Shown here piece after piece: positions 26,579 to 35,840 of a DNA stretch of 64,000 nucleotides (position 1 is the first letter of the stretch; each line of letters starts with the position of its first letter). The notes below the pieces were generated by a model. That model was not told the DNA's origin. It saw only the letters and a program-made list of their open reading frames with translations, and ran no database searches. A program made the position numbers and the translations under genes. Source of the DNA: Rhodospirillaceae bacterium (GTDB lineage Bacteria; Pseudomonadota; Alphaproteobacteria; SHVZ01); assembly GCA_016792585.1 (NCBI GenBank), contig JAEULB010000122.1, positions 17,422 through 81,421 of the forward strand, in the 5' to 3' direction.

Positions 26579-26593
26579 GTCTTGGGTGAACCT

Positions 26594-27418
26594 CTAGGCC
26601 GGAACGCGATCGGCATAATGCTTGACGAAGCGCGCGCAGACATCGGTCAGCTGCTCGGCGAGTGCCGCGCCCGTCTCCTTCGAGGAGAGGTTCGGGTCGC
26701 CCTTGCCGACGCCCTGGTTGTAGACCTGATCGTATTCGTTCGGCATCGCCACCTCGTGGCCCTCGAAGCTGGCGGCGCCGAGCGCGGTGAACTGCAATCC
26801 CAGCAGCGGGTCCTTCTTGACCGGCGCGCCCTTCGGCATCTGGTCGGGGCGCATGATCTCGGGGAAGAGATGCAGGCCGATGCTGGTCAGCGGATCGGCG
26901 CCGTGGCCGGAGACCGCCTTCGACTTCTCGGGTCCGACGATGCCCGGCAACAGGCCGTAGCCGATACGCCAGAGATAGAGGCTGGGGAAGAGGATCTTCT
27001 TCTCGCGCCAGAGGACGCGCGCCACCTCGGCGATCGGCCCGACATTGCCGCCATGGCCATTGATGACGATCAGCCGCGTGAGGCCGTTGCGATGAAGGGA
27101 CTTCACCATGTCCCAGATCACGGTGGTCAGCGTCGACTGCTCGATGGTGATGCCGCCGATCATCGAGCCGAACCAGTCGCCGCCGCCATAGGGCAGAACC
27201 GGCGCCACTACGGTCCGCGTGCCGTTCTGGGTTGCCCGCAGCGCGATCATCTCGGCGATCTTCTCGGCGAGCAGGTAGTCGCCCATCGGCGCGTGCGGAC
27301 CCTGGTCCTCGTGGCTGCCCATAGGCAGCAGGATGATCGGGTTCTTGGCGTAAAGCTCGCGCGCCTCCCCACCGGTGATCTGCCCCATATGGACCTTGGG
27401 CGTCGTGTTCCAGACCAT
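26594..27418 (-). CDS. creatininase-family amidohydrolase
   Basis: A 274-residue metal-dependent amidase of the creatininase family (creatininase, MftE, FAPy deformylase, cyclic-amide hydrolases). The binuclear metal signature is visible: Glu37 in GSHEDQG, His42, Asp47 in MGD and His122 in NGHGGN. A GGAAGGA site precedes the ATG. It lies 30 bp downstream of the transporter ATPase gene and just upstream of the M81 gene, a pairing that suggests successive cleavage of an imported cyclic or N-blocked compound (inference). True creatinine hydrolysis is not implied. Confidence 0.9.
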   Translation of the reverse strand: MVWNTTPKVHMGQITGGEARELYAKNPIILLPMGSHEDQGPHAPMGDYLLAEKIAEMIALRATQNGTRTVVAPVLPYGGGDWFGSMIGGITIEQSTLTTVIWDMVKSLHRNGLTRLIVINGHGGNVGPIAEVARVLWREKKILFPSLYLWRIGYGLLPGIVGPEKSKAVSGHGADPLTSIGLHLFPEIMRPDQMPKGAPVKKDPLLGLQFTALGAASFEGHEVAMPNEYDQVYNQGVGKGDPNLSSKETGAALAEQLTDVCARFVKHYADRVPA

Positions 27419-27448
27419 GGTTCGTCCTTCCAGAAGTATCTTTGAAGT

Positions 27449-28420
27449 CTAGGCGATTTCCTCGGCGCGGATGCAGGCAACCCGTCGCGCCTCGCCGAAC
27501 GCCCGCAACGCCGGCACCGCTCCGGCGCAGGCCTCGATCGCGTGTGCGCAGCGGGTGCGGAAGACGCAGCCCGACGGCGGATCCGACGGGCTCGGCGGAT
27601 CGCCGGGAAGCAGGATCCGCTTGGTCCGCTTGCCCGGATCGAGCCTCGGCGTCGCCGAGATCAAGGCGCGGGTGTAGGGATGTGCCGGCTCGGCGAAGAC
27701 GCGCTCGGCCGGCCCCTCCTCCATGACGCGGCCGAGATACATCACCACGACCCGGTCGCAGAGATGGCGGACGACCGGCAAGTCGTGGCTGATGAACAGC
27801 AGCGCCAGTTTCAGATCGCGTCGAAGCTCGCCCAGGAGCTGGAGGATCTGCGCCTGGATCGAGACGTCGAGCGAGCTCACGGGCTCGTCAGCGACCAGGA
27901 AGTCGGGGCTGGTCGCGAGCGCGCGGGCAATGCCGACGCGCTGACGCTGGCCGCCGGAGAACTCGTGCGGGAAGCGCTTGGCCTGCAGCGGGTCGAGCCC
28001 GACCATGGTCAGGAGCTCGCCGACGCGGCGGCCCTGCTCGCCCGCCGGCACCAGGCCGTGGATCGCGAGCCCGTCGGCGATCTGCGCGCCGACCCGCCGG
28101 CGCGGATCGAGACTGCCGTACGGATCCTGGAAGACGATCTGCATCCGCCGGCGAAGCGTCCGCCACTCGGCGCGCGGAATTTTGTCGAGCGTCCGCCCGT
28201 CGAAGCGCACCGTGCCTTCGGTCGCCGGCAGCAGCCCCAGCATCAGGCGGCCGAGCGTCGACTTGCCCGATCCGGACTCGCCGACGACGCCGACCGCCTC
28301 GCCGCCGGCAAGCGCCACGTCGACCTGGCGGACCGCCTGCACCGCGCGTCCGCGCTTGAAGACGCCGCGGCTGGTGAAGGTCTTGGATAGACCTGTCGCC
28401 TCGATCAGCGGCGCGCTCAT
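27449..28420 (-). CDS. DppF/OppF-type ABC transporter ATP-binding protein
   Basis: A 323-residue ATPase starting at 28420 ([15 protein letters not shown]); its ATG overlaps the upstream TGA as ATGA, so translation is coupled. It has Walker [10 protein letters not shown], the Q-loop QDPYGSLDPR, the signature SGGQRQRVG, Walker B VADEP and a C-terminal oligo_HPY tail with CVFRTRCAHA. It pairs with the ATPase half of the fusion protein encoded just upstream to give the usual D/F heterodimer. Confidence 0.95.
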   Translation of the reverse strand: MSAPLIEATGLSKTFTSRGVFKRGRAVQAVRQVDVALAGGEAVGVVGESGSGKSTLGRLMLGLLPATEGTVRFDGRTLDKIPRAEWRTLRRRMQIVFQDPYGSLDPRRRVGAQIADGLAIHGLVPAGEQGRRVGELLTMVGLDPLQAKRFPHEFSGGQRQRVGIARALATSPDFLVADEPVSSLDVSIQAQILQLLGELRRDLKLALLFISHDLPVVRHLCDRVVVMYLGRVMEEGPAERVFAEPAHPYTRALISATPRLDPGKRTKRILLPGDPPSPSDPPSGCVFRTRCAHAIEACAGAVPALRAFGEARRVACIRAEEIA

Positions 28421-30258
28421 GCGGCCTTCGCCCCCGCGAGGTCGGTCCAGCGGATGCAGCGGACCAGGCGACCCTCGGCTGCCTCTTCCAGCGGCGGCGG
28501 CGCCGCGCTGCAGGCGGCGATGGCATGCGCGCAACGCGGTGCGAAGCGGCAGCCCGTCGGAAACGCGTGCGGCTGCGGCACGACACCGGGAATGCCGACC
28601 GGGGCGGCATCGGACTCGTGCACGGCGCCGAGCAGCGCCCGCGTATAGGGATGGAGCGGCGTGCCGAACACCTGGGCGACCGGCCCCTGCTCGACCACCT
28701 GCCCCGCATACATCACCGTCACCCGGTCGGCGATCTCGGCGACCACCGCGAGGCTGTGGGTGATGAAGATCAGCGCCGTGCCGGTCTCGCGCTTGAGCTC
28801 GGCGAGCAGGTCGAGTATCTGCGCCTGGACGGTCACGTCGAGCGCGGTGGTCGGCTCGTCGGCGATCAGCAGCCGCGGCCGGTTGGCCAGCGCCATCGCG
28901 ATCATCACCCGCTGACGCATGCCGCCCGAAAGCTCGTGCGGATAGGCGTTGAGCCGGCGTTCGGGATCGGCGATTCCGACACGACGGAAGAGATCGAGGG
29001 CGCGCGCCTTGGCATCGGCGACGCTGACCTCCTGGTGAGCGCGGATCGCCTCGGCCACCTGGTCGCCGGCGCGATGCACCGGGTTCAGGCTGCTCATCGG
29101 ATCCTGGAAGACCATCGCGACGGCGCCACCGCGAAGACGCCGCAGCTCCGGCTCGGAGAGGCGCAGTAGGTCGCGGTCACCGAACCACGCGGCACCGGCC
29201 GCGGGTCGCGCGGCAGGCGGCAGCAGGCCCATCACCGCCGTCGCAGTCAGCGACTTGCCCGAGCCGCTCTCGCCGACTAGCGCCACGGTCTCGCCGGCGC
29301 GCACGCTCAGCGACACGTCCTCGACCGGCTTGATCGCGCCCAAGGGTGTTTCGATCTCGACCGTGAGGCCGCTGACATCGAGGACCGTCTCGGGCTTCGG
29401 CTCTGCCGGCGGCAGCAAGCCGGGCAACAGGCGGTCGACGAGCCGAAGCCGCGGGCGCCTCGCCGGCGTGCGCGGATCGACCCAGTCACGGAGCGCATCG
29501 CAGAGCAGGTTCATCGCGAGGATGGTCAAGGTCAGCGCGGCGCAGGGCCAGAGCAGCATCAACGGCGCCTGCTCCATCGTCGCCCTGGCACCGCGGATCA
29601 TCAGGCCCCAGGAGGGTGCCGGCGGCACCACGCCAAGGCCAAGGAACGAGAGCCCGCTCTCGACCACCACCGCCGCGGCAACCGCGAGCGAGAACTGCAC
29701 CAACACGGGGCCTGCGATGTTCGGCAGCACAGTCCGCAGCAGGATGCGTCCCGTCGGCGCGCCGAGCGCCCGCACCGCCTCGACATAGTCGTTGCTGCGC
29801 GCCGACAGCACCTCGGCATAGGCGACACGCGCGAAGCCCGGCACGTAGAGGACGGAGAGAACCAGGATCAGCGTCGCCGCACCCGGCCCGAGCAAGGTCA
29901 CGACCAGGAGCGCCAGCAGGATCGGCGGGAAGCAGAGGATCACGTCGACCAGACGGACCGTCAGCAACTCGCCAATCCCCCGGAACCAGCCGCCGACGAG
30001 ACCGATCATCGTGCCGATCGCGCCCGCGATCAGCGCTGAGGCGAATGCGACGCCGAGGCTGGTGCGCGCGCCCCAGATGAGCCGCGAGAGCACGTCGCGG
30101 CCGAACTCGTCGCGCCCCAGCGGCGATCCGGGGATTGGGCCCGAGAGCCGCCGGGCGATGTCCTGGCGGATCGGGTTGGGCAGATCGAGCAGCGGCGCCA
30201 GGAGGGCGATCAGCAGGATCGCCGCGACGAAGCCGCCCGGGAGCCAGAGCCGCTTCAA
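28417..30258 (-). CDS. DppC permease fused to DppD ATPase
   Basis: A 613-residue single chain. Residues about 1-262 form a complete DppC-type permease with [18 protein letters not shown] and the EAA loop ([20 protein letters not shown]). Residues about 263-290 form a Pro/Arg-rich linker, and about 291-613 a DppD-type ATPase with Walker A GESGSGKS (329-336), [14 protein letters not shown] and an oligo_HPY end. The frame is continuous and both halves have all motifs, so this is a real fusion rather than a sequencing join. It overlaps both neighbours by 4 bp. Fusion fixes one permease-ATPase contact and a 1:1 ratio. Confidence 0.95.
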   Translation of the reverse strand: MKRLWLPGGFVAAILLIALLAPLLDLPNPIRQDIARRLSGPIPGSPLGRDEFGRDVLSRLIWGARTSLGVAFASALIAGAIGTMIGLVGGWFRGIGELLTVRLVDVILCFPPILLALLVVTLLGPGAATLILVLSVLYVPGFARVAYAEVLSARSNDYVEAVRALGAPTGRILLRTVLPNIAGPVLVQFSLAVAAAVVVESGLSFLGLGVVPPAPSWGLMIRGARATMEQAPLMLLWPCAALTLTILAMNLLCDALRDWVDPRTPARRPRLRLVDRLLPGLLPPAEPKPETVLDVSGLTVEIETPLGAIKPVEDVSLSVRAGETVALVGESGSGKSLTATAVMGLLPPAARPAAGAAWFGDRDLLRLSEPELRRLRGGAVAMVFQDPMSSLNPVHRAGDQVAEAIRAHQEVSVADAKARALDLFRRVGIADPERRLNAYPHELSGGMRQRVMIAMALANRPRLLIADEPTTALDVTVQAQILDLLAELKRETGTALIFITHSLAVVAEIADRVTVMYAGQVVEQGPVAQVFGTPLHPYTRALLGAVHESDAAPVGIPGVVPQPHAFPTGCRFAPRCAHAIAACSAAPPPLEEAAEGRLVRCIRWTDLAGAKAA

Positions 30259-31205
30259 GCCGCGCGTACCCTGGGGTCGAGTGCGGCATAGACCAGATCC
30301 ATGATCAGGTTGATCAGCAGGAACAGCCCCGAGATCGTCAGCACGATGCCGACCACCATCGGGTAGTCGCGGGCCTCGACCGCGCGCAGCAGCGGCGTCG
30401 ACAAGCCCGGCCAGTTGAACACGTACTCGACCAGCACGGTGCCGCCGAGCAGCGTCCCCATGTGCAGCCCGAGCACGGTGACCACCGGCGTCAGCGAGTT
30501 GCGGATCACGTGACGGAGCAGCACGCGCGAGGGCGCCAGGCCCTTGGCGCGGGCGGTGCGGACGAAGTCCTTGGACAGCGCATCGAGCACCGAGGCGCGG
30601 GTCATGCGGAAGACGACCGCGGCAAGGCTCTTGGCGATCGCGATCGCCGGCAGGGTCAACAGGGTCAGGTGCTTCGCCGGATCCTGAGCGAAGGCGACGT
30701 AGCCGCCGGCGGGCATCAGCTTGAGCATCTGCGCCAAGACCAGCACGAGCAGCGTGCCGACGACGAAGACCGGGATCGCCAGCAGCAACGCGGCGGCACC
30801 CGAGACGATCCGGTCGAAGAGTCCGCCGCGATGGAGCGCCGCATAGGTTCCGGCCGGGATTCCGAGCACGACGGCGAGCAGCGTGCCGGCGAGGATGAGC
30901 TCGAGCGTCCTCGGCAGGCGGAGCGCGATTTCCTTCGTCACCGGGAACTCGTCGACGAGCGAGGTGCCGAGGTCGCCGCGCGCGACGCCGCCGAGAAAGC
31001 TCAGGTACTGGTCAAGGATCGGCCGCTCCAGGCCGAGCTTGATCCTGAGCTCCTTGACCGCCACCGGATCGGCCGCGATCCCGCCGGTCGACAGCAGCAG
31101 CTCGGCCGGATCGCCCGGCACGATATGCAGCGTCATGAACACGACCAGCGAGACGGCCCAGGCCAGCACCAGGCAGGTGGCGATGCGCCTAAAGAACCAG
31201 CGCAT
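30255..31205 (-). CDS. DppB-type peptide ABC transporter permease
   Basis: A 316-residue permease. I place the start at 31205 (MRWFFRRIATCLVLAW) because its ATG shares one base with the TGA of the binding-protein gene (TGATG). The frame above is the antisense-free remnant of another gene. It has about six membrane helices, the DppB N-terminal MTLHIVPGDPAE stretch, an EAA loop RTARAKGLAPSRVLLRHVIRN and the end [11 protein letters not shown]. It pairs with the permease half of the fusion gene, which it overlaps by 4 bp. Confidence 0.95.
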   Translation of the reverse strand: MRWFFRRIATCLVLAWAVSLVVFMTLHIVPGDPAELLLSTGGIAADPVAVKELRIKLGLERPILDQYLSFLGGVARGDLGTSLVDEFPVTKEIALRLPRTLELILAGTLLAVVLGIPAGTYAALHRGGLFDRIVSGAAALLLAIPVFVVGTLLVLVLAQMLKLMPAGGYVAFAQDPAKHLTLLTLPAIAIAKSLAAVVFRMTRASVLDALSKDFVRTARAKGLAPSRVLLRHVIRNSLTPVVTVLGLHMGTLLGGTVLVEYVFNWPGLSTPLLRAVEARDYPMVVGIVLTISGLFLLINLIMDLVYAALDPRVRAA

Positions 31206-32725
31206 CAGCCGAACGACACCTCGTCGAGCAGCGCGCCCGAGGCGGTGGTCAAGGCGCCGGGCAGGGTCTTGAAGCCCTGCACGCGCTTGTCCATGCCGTA
31301 GCCCTGGCTGCGCCAGGCGAGCCCGATGATCGGCACCTCTTCGAGCGCCGCCCGCTGCATCTCCTTGTAGATCTCGACGCGCTTGGCGTGGTCGAACTCG
31401 GCCCGGCCCTTGGCGAAGGCCGCGGACGTGCGCGGCGCCTTCAGGCCGAAGGAGCGGCTGTAGGTGGGCGACAGCGAGGTATCCATGACGACCGAAAGGC
31501 CGTCCGGATCGTTGTTGTCGCCGGAGACGCCGTGGATCGAGATCTCGTACTGGCCGCGCGATCCCATCGCGACGCGGGTCGACCAGTCGGGGAGCTGCAG
31601 CTCGCACTGGATGCCGACCTGCGCCAGGTGCTGCTGCACGACCTCGGCGGTGTCCTTGTGCATGCCGAACTGCGCGGTCGCCAGCATCTTGCAGGAGAAG
31701 CCCTTGGCGAGGTTCGCCTGGGACAGAAGCGCCTTGGCGCGTTCCGGATCGTAGTTCCAGCCCTTCGCCAGTTCCTTGTCGTACCAGGGCGTGCCCTCGA
31801 CGATCGGCACGCCCTCGAGTGCGCGTCCACGACCGAAGAAGGCGGCCTTGACGATATCCTCGCGGCGGACGGCGTGTGCCACCGCGCGGCGCACGCGCGG
31901 ATCGGCGAACGGCCCCTGCGTCGCGTTGAACAGCACGTCCATGAACGGGCCGTCCTCGGCATCGAGCTTGAGGCGCGGGTCCTTCTCGGTCGTCTCCATC
32001 GACTGCCAGGGGACGTACTCGATCATGTCCATGTCGCCGGACTGCAGCGCCGCGAAGCGCAGGTTCTCGTCGGCATAGACGACGAACTTGATGCCCTTCA
32101 GCTTCGGCATGCCCGACTTGTGGTGCTTATCGAAGGCGACGAGATCGAGCGAGGTGCCGCGCTCCTGGCCGGCGAGCTTGAACGGCCCGGCGCCGATCGG
32201 GTTGGCGGCATCCGACTTCCTGGAGATCACGCCCATGTTGTAGTTGCCGAACCAGTGCGGCAGCGTCGCCACCGGCTCCTTGGTGTGCAGCCGCACCGTG
32301 TGCGGGTCGGGCGTGTCGATCTTGCTGACCATCTGGAACTGGGCGCGCATGTAGGCGGTCGACTTCTCGCCGGCGATCTGCTCGATCATCCACTTGATGT
32401 CTTCGGAGGTGACCGGGTCGCCGTTGTGGAAGAAGGCATTGCGCTTGAGCTTAAACACCCAGGCGCCGTCGGCCGGATCGCGCGCGAAGGACTCGGCAAT
32501 CTCGCCGGCAAGCTCGCCCTTCTTGTCGTATCCCACCAGTCGGCCGTAGGTGAGCATCTTGACCGTGCCGGCGGAGGCACCGGTCGAGACCCAGGGCTGC
32601 AGGTTCGGCGGCCAGGCCGAGAGCCCGCAGCGGAGGATGTTCGCCTGCGGCTGGGCGTGAAGCGGCGACGGCAGCAGCGAGAGCGCGGCGCCGGCCTTGA
32701 TCAGCGTGCGACGGGAGAATTGCAT
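31205..32725 (-). CDS. peptide-type ABC transporter substrate-binding protein with a twin-arginine signal
   Basis: A 506-residue SBP_bac_5 protein and first gene of the importer operon, behind a perfect AGGAGG. The N-terminus SRRTLIKAG is a twin-arginine-type signal, with cleavage probably after HA at residue 24; the other complete binding proteins here have Sec-type signals. The typical segment LKRNAFFHNG is present. The operon continues with permease, permease-ATPase, ATPase, creatininase-like and M81 genes, so the ligand is likely a small cyclic or blocked peptide or amide that those enzymes then open (inference). Confidence 0.93.
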   Translation of the reverse strand: MQFSRRTLIKAGAALSLLPSPLHAQPQANILRCGLSAWPPNLQPWVSTGASAGTVKMLTYGRLVGYDKKGELAGEIAESFARDPADGAWVFKLKRNAFFHNGDPVTSEDIKWMIEQIAGEKSTAYMRAQFQMVSKIDTPDPHTVRLHTKEPVATLPHWFGNYNMGVISRKSDAANPIGAGPFKLAGQERGTSLDLVAFDKHHKSGMPKLKGIKFVVYADENLRFAALQSGDMDMIEYVPWQSMETTEKDPRLKLDAEDGPFMDVLFNATQGPFADPRVRRAVAHAVRREDIVKAAFFGRGRALEGVPIVEGTPWYDKELAKGWNYDPERAKALLSQANLAKGFSCKMLATAQFGMHKDTAEVVQQHLAQVGIQCELQLPDWSTRVAMGSRGQYEISIHGVSGDNNDPDGLSVVMDTSLSPTYSRSFGLKAPRTSAAFAKGRAEFDHAKRVEIYKEMQRAALEEVPIIGLAWRSQGYGMDKRVQGFKTLPGALTTASGALLDEVSFG

Positions 32726-32855
32726 TGGATCGCCTCCTGGCTCGGATGACCGCTTCTTCGCGGCTTTTCTCTAGGCCAAGAGTGACCCGCCCGACCTGGG
32801 CTGGCAAGGCCGGCTTGCGTTTCGGCCGCCCATACCCAATATCCCTCGGCATCCC

Positions 32856-33971
32856 ATGAAAACATTCGGCAAGAAGCCCGAGGGGCTCCGTCTCGAACGG
32901 ATAAAATCATCGTCCCGCTGGACGGGCGAGCGCTTCCGCAATCTGCACCCGATCCTGCCGGGCCTCCGCGACCTCACCGCGTCGCCGCCGACCTTGGGCG
33001 ACTTTCTCCGCAACGGCGACCGCCGCCTGCCAAGCGGCCCCCTCCCGTCGGTGAGTCCGCTCGATTCCTGGGCACGTGCGACCGACAGCGGGCTCCGCGT
33101 CACCTGGCTCGGGCATTCGACGCTGCTCGTCGAGATCGACGGCTATCGCGTGCTGACCGATCCGGTCTGGGGCAAACGCGCCTCGCCGTTCAGCCTCGTC
33201 GGGCCGAAGCGGTTCCAGCCGGTGCCGGTACCGCTGAAGGCGCTGCCGCCGATCGACCTCGTGATCGTCTCGCACGACCACTACGACCATCTCGACTATC
33301 CGACGATCCGCGACCTCGCGAAGACCGGCGTCCCGTTCGCGACCTCGCTCGGCGTCGGTGCGCATCTGGAGGCCTTCGGCGTCGCCGCCGACCGCATCAC
33401 CGAACTCGACTGGTGGGAAGCGCACCGGCTTCGCGGCCTCGAGGTGACGGCGGCGCCCTCGCAGCATTTCTCCGGCCGCGGCCTCAAGGACCGCAACACG
33501 ACGCTGTGGTCGTCCTTCGTGCTGCGGACGGACCGGCACACGGTCTTTTTCAGCGGCGACACCGGGCTCACCACCGAGTACGAGCGGATCCGCGACCGGC
33601 TAGGTCCCTTCGACCTGGTGATGCTCGAGGTCGGCGGCCTCCATCCGTCATGGGGCGACATGCATCTGGGGCCCGAGAACGCGCTCGATGCCGCGAGCAT
33701 GCTCGGCGGCGGCGCTTTCCTCCCTGTTCATTGGGGCACCTTCAGCCTGGCGATGCATGCCTGGGACCAGCCGGCGGAGGTGCTGTTCGAACAGGCGCCG
33801 AAGACCGGCGTGCGGCTCCTGATGCCGCGCCTCGGGCAGCCGGTCGAGCCGGATCAGGCGAACGGTGTCGATCCCTGGTGGCGGGCGGTAGATACGGTCG
33901 TACCGAAACCCCAGCACGGCACCACCGGCGCGATCATCGCATCGAGGGCGATGGCGGAGCCGATCGACTAG
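32856..33971 (+). CDS. MBL-fold metal-dependent hydrolase (UlaG/NAPE-PLD-like)
   Basis: A 371-residue metallo-beta-lactamase-fold protein. The metal motif HDHYDH lies at 140-145 and further ligands follow at GDT (FFSGDTG) and HWG (PVHWGTF). The organisation GHST...DPVWGKRASPF resembles the NAPE-PLD/RomA/UlaG group that acts on phospholipid, lactone or phosphodiester bonds, not the antibiotic lactamases. No signal peptide is seen. It has no convincing ribosome site, so the start is provisional. An SDR gene follows 17 bp later. Confidence 0.88.
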   Translation: MKTFGKKPEGLRLERIKSSSRWTGERFRNLHPILPGLRDLTASPPTLGDFLRNGDRRLPSGPLPSVSPLDSWARATDSGLRVTWLGHSTLLVEIDGYRVLTDPVWGKRASPFSLVGPKRFQPVPVPLKALPPIDLVIVSHDHYDHLDYPTIRDLAKTGVPFATSLGVGAHLEAFGVAADRITELDWWEAHRLRGLEVTAAPSQHFSGRGLKDRNTTLWSSFVLRTDRHTVFFSGDTGLTTEYERIRDRLGPFDLVMLEVGGLHPSWGDMHLGPENALDAASMLGGGAFLPVHWGTFSLAMHAWDQPAEVLFEQAPKTGVRLLMPRLGQPVEPDQANGVDPWWRAVDTVVPKPQHGTTGAIIASRAMAEPID

Positions 33972-33988
33972 CACGAAAGAGAGATTCA

Positions 33989-34744
33989 ATGCGCTTCGAG
34001 GATCGGACCGCGGTCGTGACCGGCGGCGGCAGCGGCATCGGCAGGGCGATCGCCGAGGGGCTCGCCGCCGAGGGCGCGCGTGTCGCGATCGTCGACATCG
34101 ATGCCGGCCGCGCCGAAACGGCCGCGCGCGAGCTCAGCGCCGTCGCGATCCAGGCCGATGTCAGCCGGCCGGAAGACGCTGTCCGCCTCGCCGCCGAGGC
34201 CGCACGTCAGCTCGGCAAGATCGACATCCTGATTCACAGCGCCGGCGTCGGCGCCGAGCGCAGCTTCCTCGACACGACGCCGGACGAGTGGCGGCGGATC
34301 ATCGACATCGACCTGTCCGGCACCTTCTACACCTGCCAGGCGGTGGCCAAGGTGATGGCCGGGCAGCGTTACGGCCGCATCGTGACGCTCGCCTCGACTG
34401 CCGGCATCCGCGGCGGCACCGGCCGCACCGCCTATGGCGCGGCCAAGGGCGGCGTCATCACGCTCACCAAGGTCATGGCGGTCGAGCTGGCGCCGTTGGG
34501 GATCACCGCCAACACGCTGGCGCCCGGCGCCATCGAGACCGAGCTGGTCAAGAAGATGCACTCAGCCGAAACGAGGGTCGTCTACCGGCGCGGGATCCCG
34601 CTCGACCGCTATGGCGTGCCCGAGGAGGTGGCGGCGGCCGCACTGTTCCTCGCCAGCGACGAAGCGCGCTATGTCACCGGCGCCGTGCTAGCGGTCGACG
34701 GCGGCTTCCTCGCCGCAGGCGTGATGCACGCCAAGCCCGGATGA
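33989..34744 (+). CDS. SDR family oxidoreductase
   Basis: A 251-residue classical short-chain dehydrogenase. The start is set at 33989 after a GAAAGAGAG site. It has TGGGSGIG (11-18), NAG-equivalent SAG (84-86), catalytic Ser136, Tyr149 and Lys153, and the PG motif APGAIETELV. It resembles FabG-like 3-oxoacyl-ACP reductases and sugar dehydrogenases; the substrate is not predictable. It follows the MBL-fold gene closely and ends 19 bp before the tRNA-Phe 3' end on the opposite strand. Confidence 0.92.
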   Translation: MRFEDRTAVVTGGGSGIGRAIAEGLAAEGARVAIVDIDAGRAETAARELSAVAIQADVSRPEDAVRLAAEAARQLGKIDILIHSAGVGAERSFLDTTPDEWRRIIDIDLSGTFYTCQAVAKVMAGQRYGRIVTLASTAGIRGGTGRTAYGAAKGGVITLTKVMAVELAPLGITANTLAPGAIETELVKKMHSAETRVVYRRGIPLDRYGVPEEVAAAALFLASDEARYVTGAVLAVDGGFLAAGVMHAKPG

Positions 34745-34763
34745 CATTTCTGGGGGAGGTCGA

Positions 34764-34839
34764 TGGTGCCCAGGGACGGAATTGAACCGCCGACACTGCG
34801 ATTTTCAGTCGCATGCTCTACCAACTGAGCTACCTGGGC
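34764..34839 (-). tRNA. tRNA-Phe (GAA)
   Basis: A 76-nt gene with encoded CCA (34764-34766) and discriminator A. The acceptor stem GCCCAGG pairs with CCTGGGC, the anticodon loop CTGAAAA carries GAA at 34804-34806, and GGTTCAATTCC forms the T-loop region. All four arms fold. It lies between the SDR gene and the minus-strand nitrile hydratase-like operon. No integrase or duplicated 3' end is seen nearby. Confidence 0.96.
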
Positions 34840-34897
34840 GCCCGTCGAGCGCGAGGCTTATAGAACGATCGGGTCGGGGCTGTCCACCCTTTGCCGT

Positions 34898-35545
34898 TCA
34901 GGAAGCCCGTGCTTCGGCGACCCCGATCATGGTGTCGCGGGTGACGATGGCGGCCAGCTTCTCCTCGCTCCAGCCCTCGGTCCCCTTCGGCCGCTTCGGC
35001 AGCACCAGGTAGCGCATGTCGGCGGTCGAGTCGTGGACGCGGACCGTGGTGTCGTCCGGAACCTCGAGCCCAAACTCGGCCATCACCTGGCGCGGCTCGC
35101 GGACGGCGCGGCTGCGGTAGGCGCGGCTCTTGTACCAGTCCGGCGGCAATCCTAGGACCGCGCGCGGATAGCAGGAGCAGAGCGTGCAGACGACGAGATT
35201 GTGGACCTTGTCGGTGTTCTCGACCACGACCAGCTTGTAGAGCCCGACCTCGACGCCGACCTGGTTCAGCGCCTTGCTCGGGTCGCTCATCAGCAGCTGC
35301 TTGTAGGCAGGATCGTTCCAGGCACGGGCGACGACCTTGGCGCCGCCGGCCGGCGAGCGCGCGTCCATCGCCTCGACGGTGCGCCGGACCTCGTCGGCCG
35401 AGAGAATGCCCTTCTCGATCATCAGCTCGCGGATCGCGATCTCGAGCTTCTGGTGGTAGGTCAGCGGCCCGTCGATGTCCGGCTGGGTCGGATGCGCGTG
35501 GTCGTGGTGATCGTGGTCATGATCGTGATGGTGATGCGTGCTCAT
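34898..35545 (-). CDS. cobalt-type nitrile hydratase alpha / thiocyanate hydrolase gamma-like subunit
   Basis: A 215-residue catalytic subunit starting at 35545 after GAGGG. The metal site VCTLCSC has Cys120, Cys123 and Cys125; Thr rather than Ser after the first Cys marks the cobalt type. The rest matches NHase alpha well (GLPPDWYKSRAYRSRAVREPR; RYLVLPKRP; VTRDTMIG). Residues 4-17 are almost all His and Asp, a likely metal-collecting tail. It is the third of three small ORFs that together equal one NHase. The substrate may be a nitrile or thiocyanate-like compound. No activator/cobalt chaperone gene is seen in the window. Confidence 0.9.
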   Translation of the reverse strand: MSTHHHHDHDHDHHDHAHPTQPDIDGPLTYHQKLEIAIRELMIEKGILSADEVRRTVEAMDARSPAGGAKVVARAWNDPAYKQLLMSDPSKALNQVGVEVGLYKLVVVENTDKVHNLVVCTLCSCYPRAVLGLPPDWYKSRAYRSRAVREPRQVMAEFGLEVPDDTTVRVHDSTADMRYLVLPKRPKGTEGWSEEKLAAIVTRDTMIGVAEARAS

Positions 35546-35552
35546 GATGCCC

Positions 35553-35840
35553 TCACGCCCTCTCGAGCCAGTGCTCGTAGATCTCGACGTCGATCGTGTC
35601 GCCGGCCGGGCCGGCATAGTCTGGCCAAACCTTCTTCTGGGCGAAGCGCACGCGGTAGAGCGCCCGCTTCGGCAGACCGTGGCGGTTGAAGGCCAGCTCT
35701 TCCGGATTGGCGAAGAAGCCGCAGATGCGCTCGACCTCGCCCTCGTGGCCGCGGATGTACCAGGGCGTGCGCAGGTGACCCGGCACGTCGGCCTTCATGA
35801 CCTTCACCCGGTCGCCAGGCTGGAAGCGTGCCGGCGTCAC
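35553..35840 (-). CDS. nitrile hydratase beta C-terminal (SH3-like) domain as a separate subunit
   Basis: A 95-residue protein with a GTG start whose bases overlap the upstream stop (GTGA). It contains the SH3-like barrel normally found at the C-terminus of NHase beta: RFQPGDRVKV, GHLRTPWYIRGHEGEV, ALYRVRF and a final EIYEHWLE. It corresponds to the alpha subunit of thiocyanate hydrolase. The alpha-like gene follows after 7 bp. The open frame extends further upstream in the genome, but that part only shadows the neighbouring gene. Confidence 0.88.
   Translation of the reverse strand: MTPARFQPGDRVKVMKADVPGHLRTPWYIRGHEGEVERICGFFANPEELAFNRHGLPKRALYRVRFAQKKVWPDYAGPAGDTIDVEIYEHWLERA

Noticed and set aside
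32856..33971. Beta-lactamase resistance gene
   Set aside because: The protein has the MBL fold but belongs to the UlaG/NAPE-PLD-like branch and lacks a signal peptide.
34764..34839. tRNA-Phe as attachment site of an integrated island
   Set aside because: No integrase, no repeated tRNA 3' end and no composition shift are visible on either side.
35837..35840. Frameshift in a single nitrile hydratase beta gene
   Set aside because: The GTGA overlap, good domain boundaries and the same split in thiocyanate hydrolase argue for two genuine genes, not an error. A frameshift in the read cannot be fully excluded.
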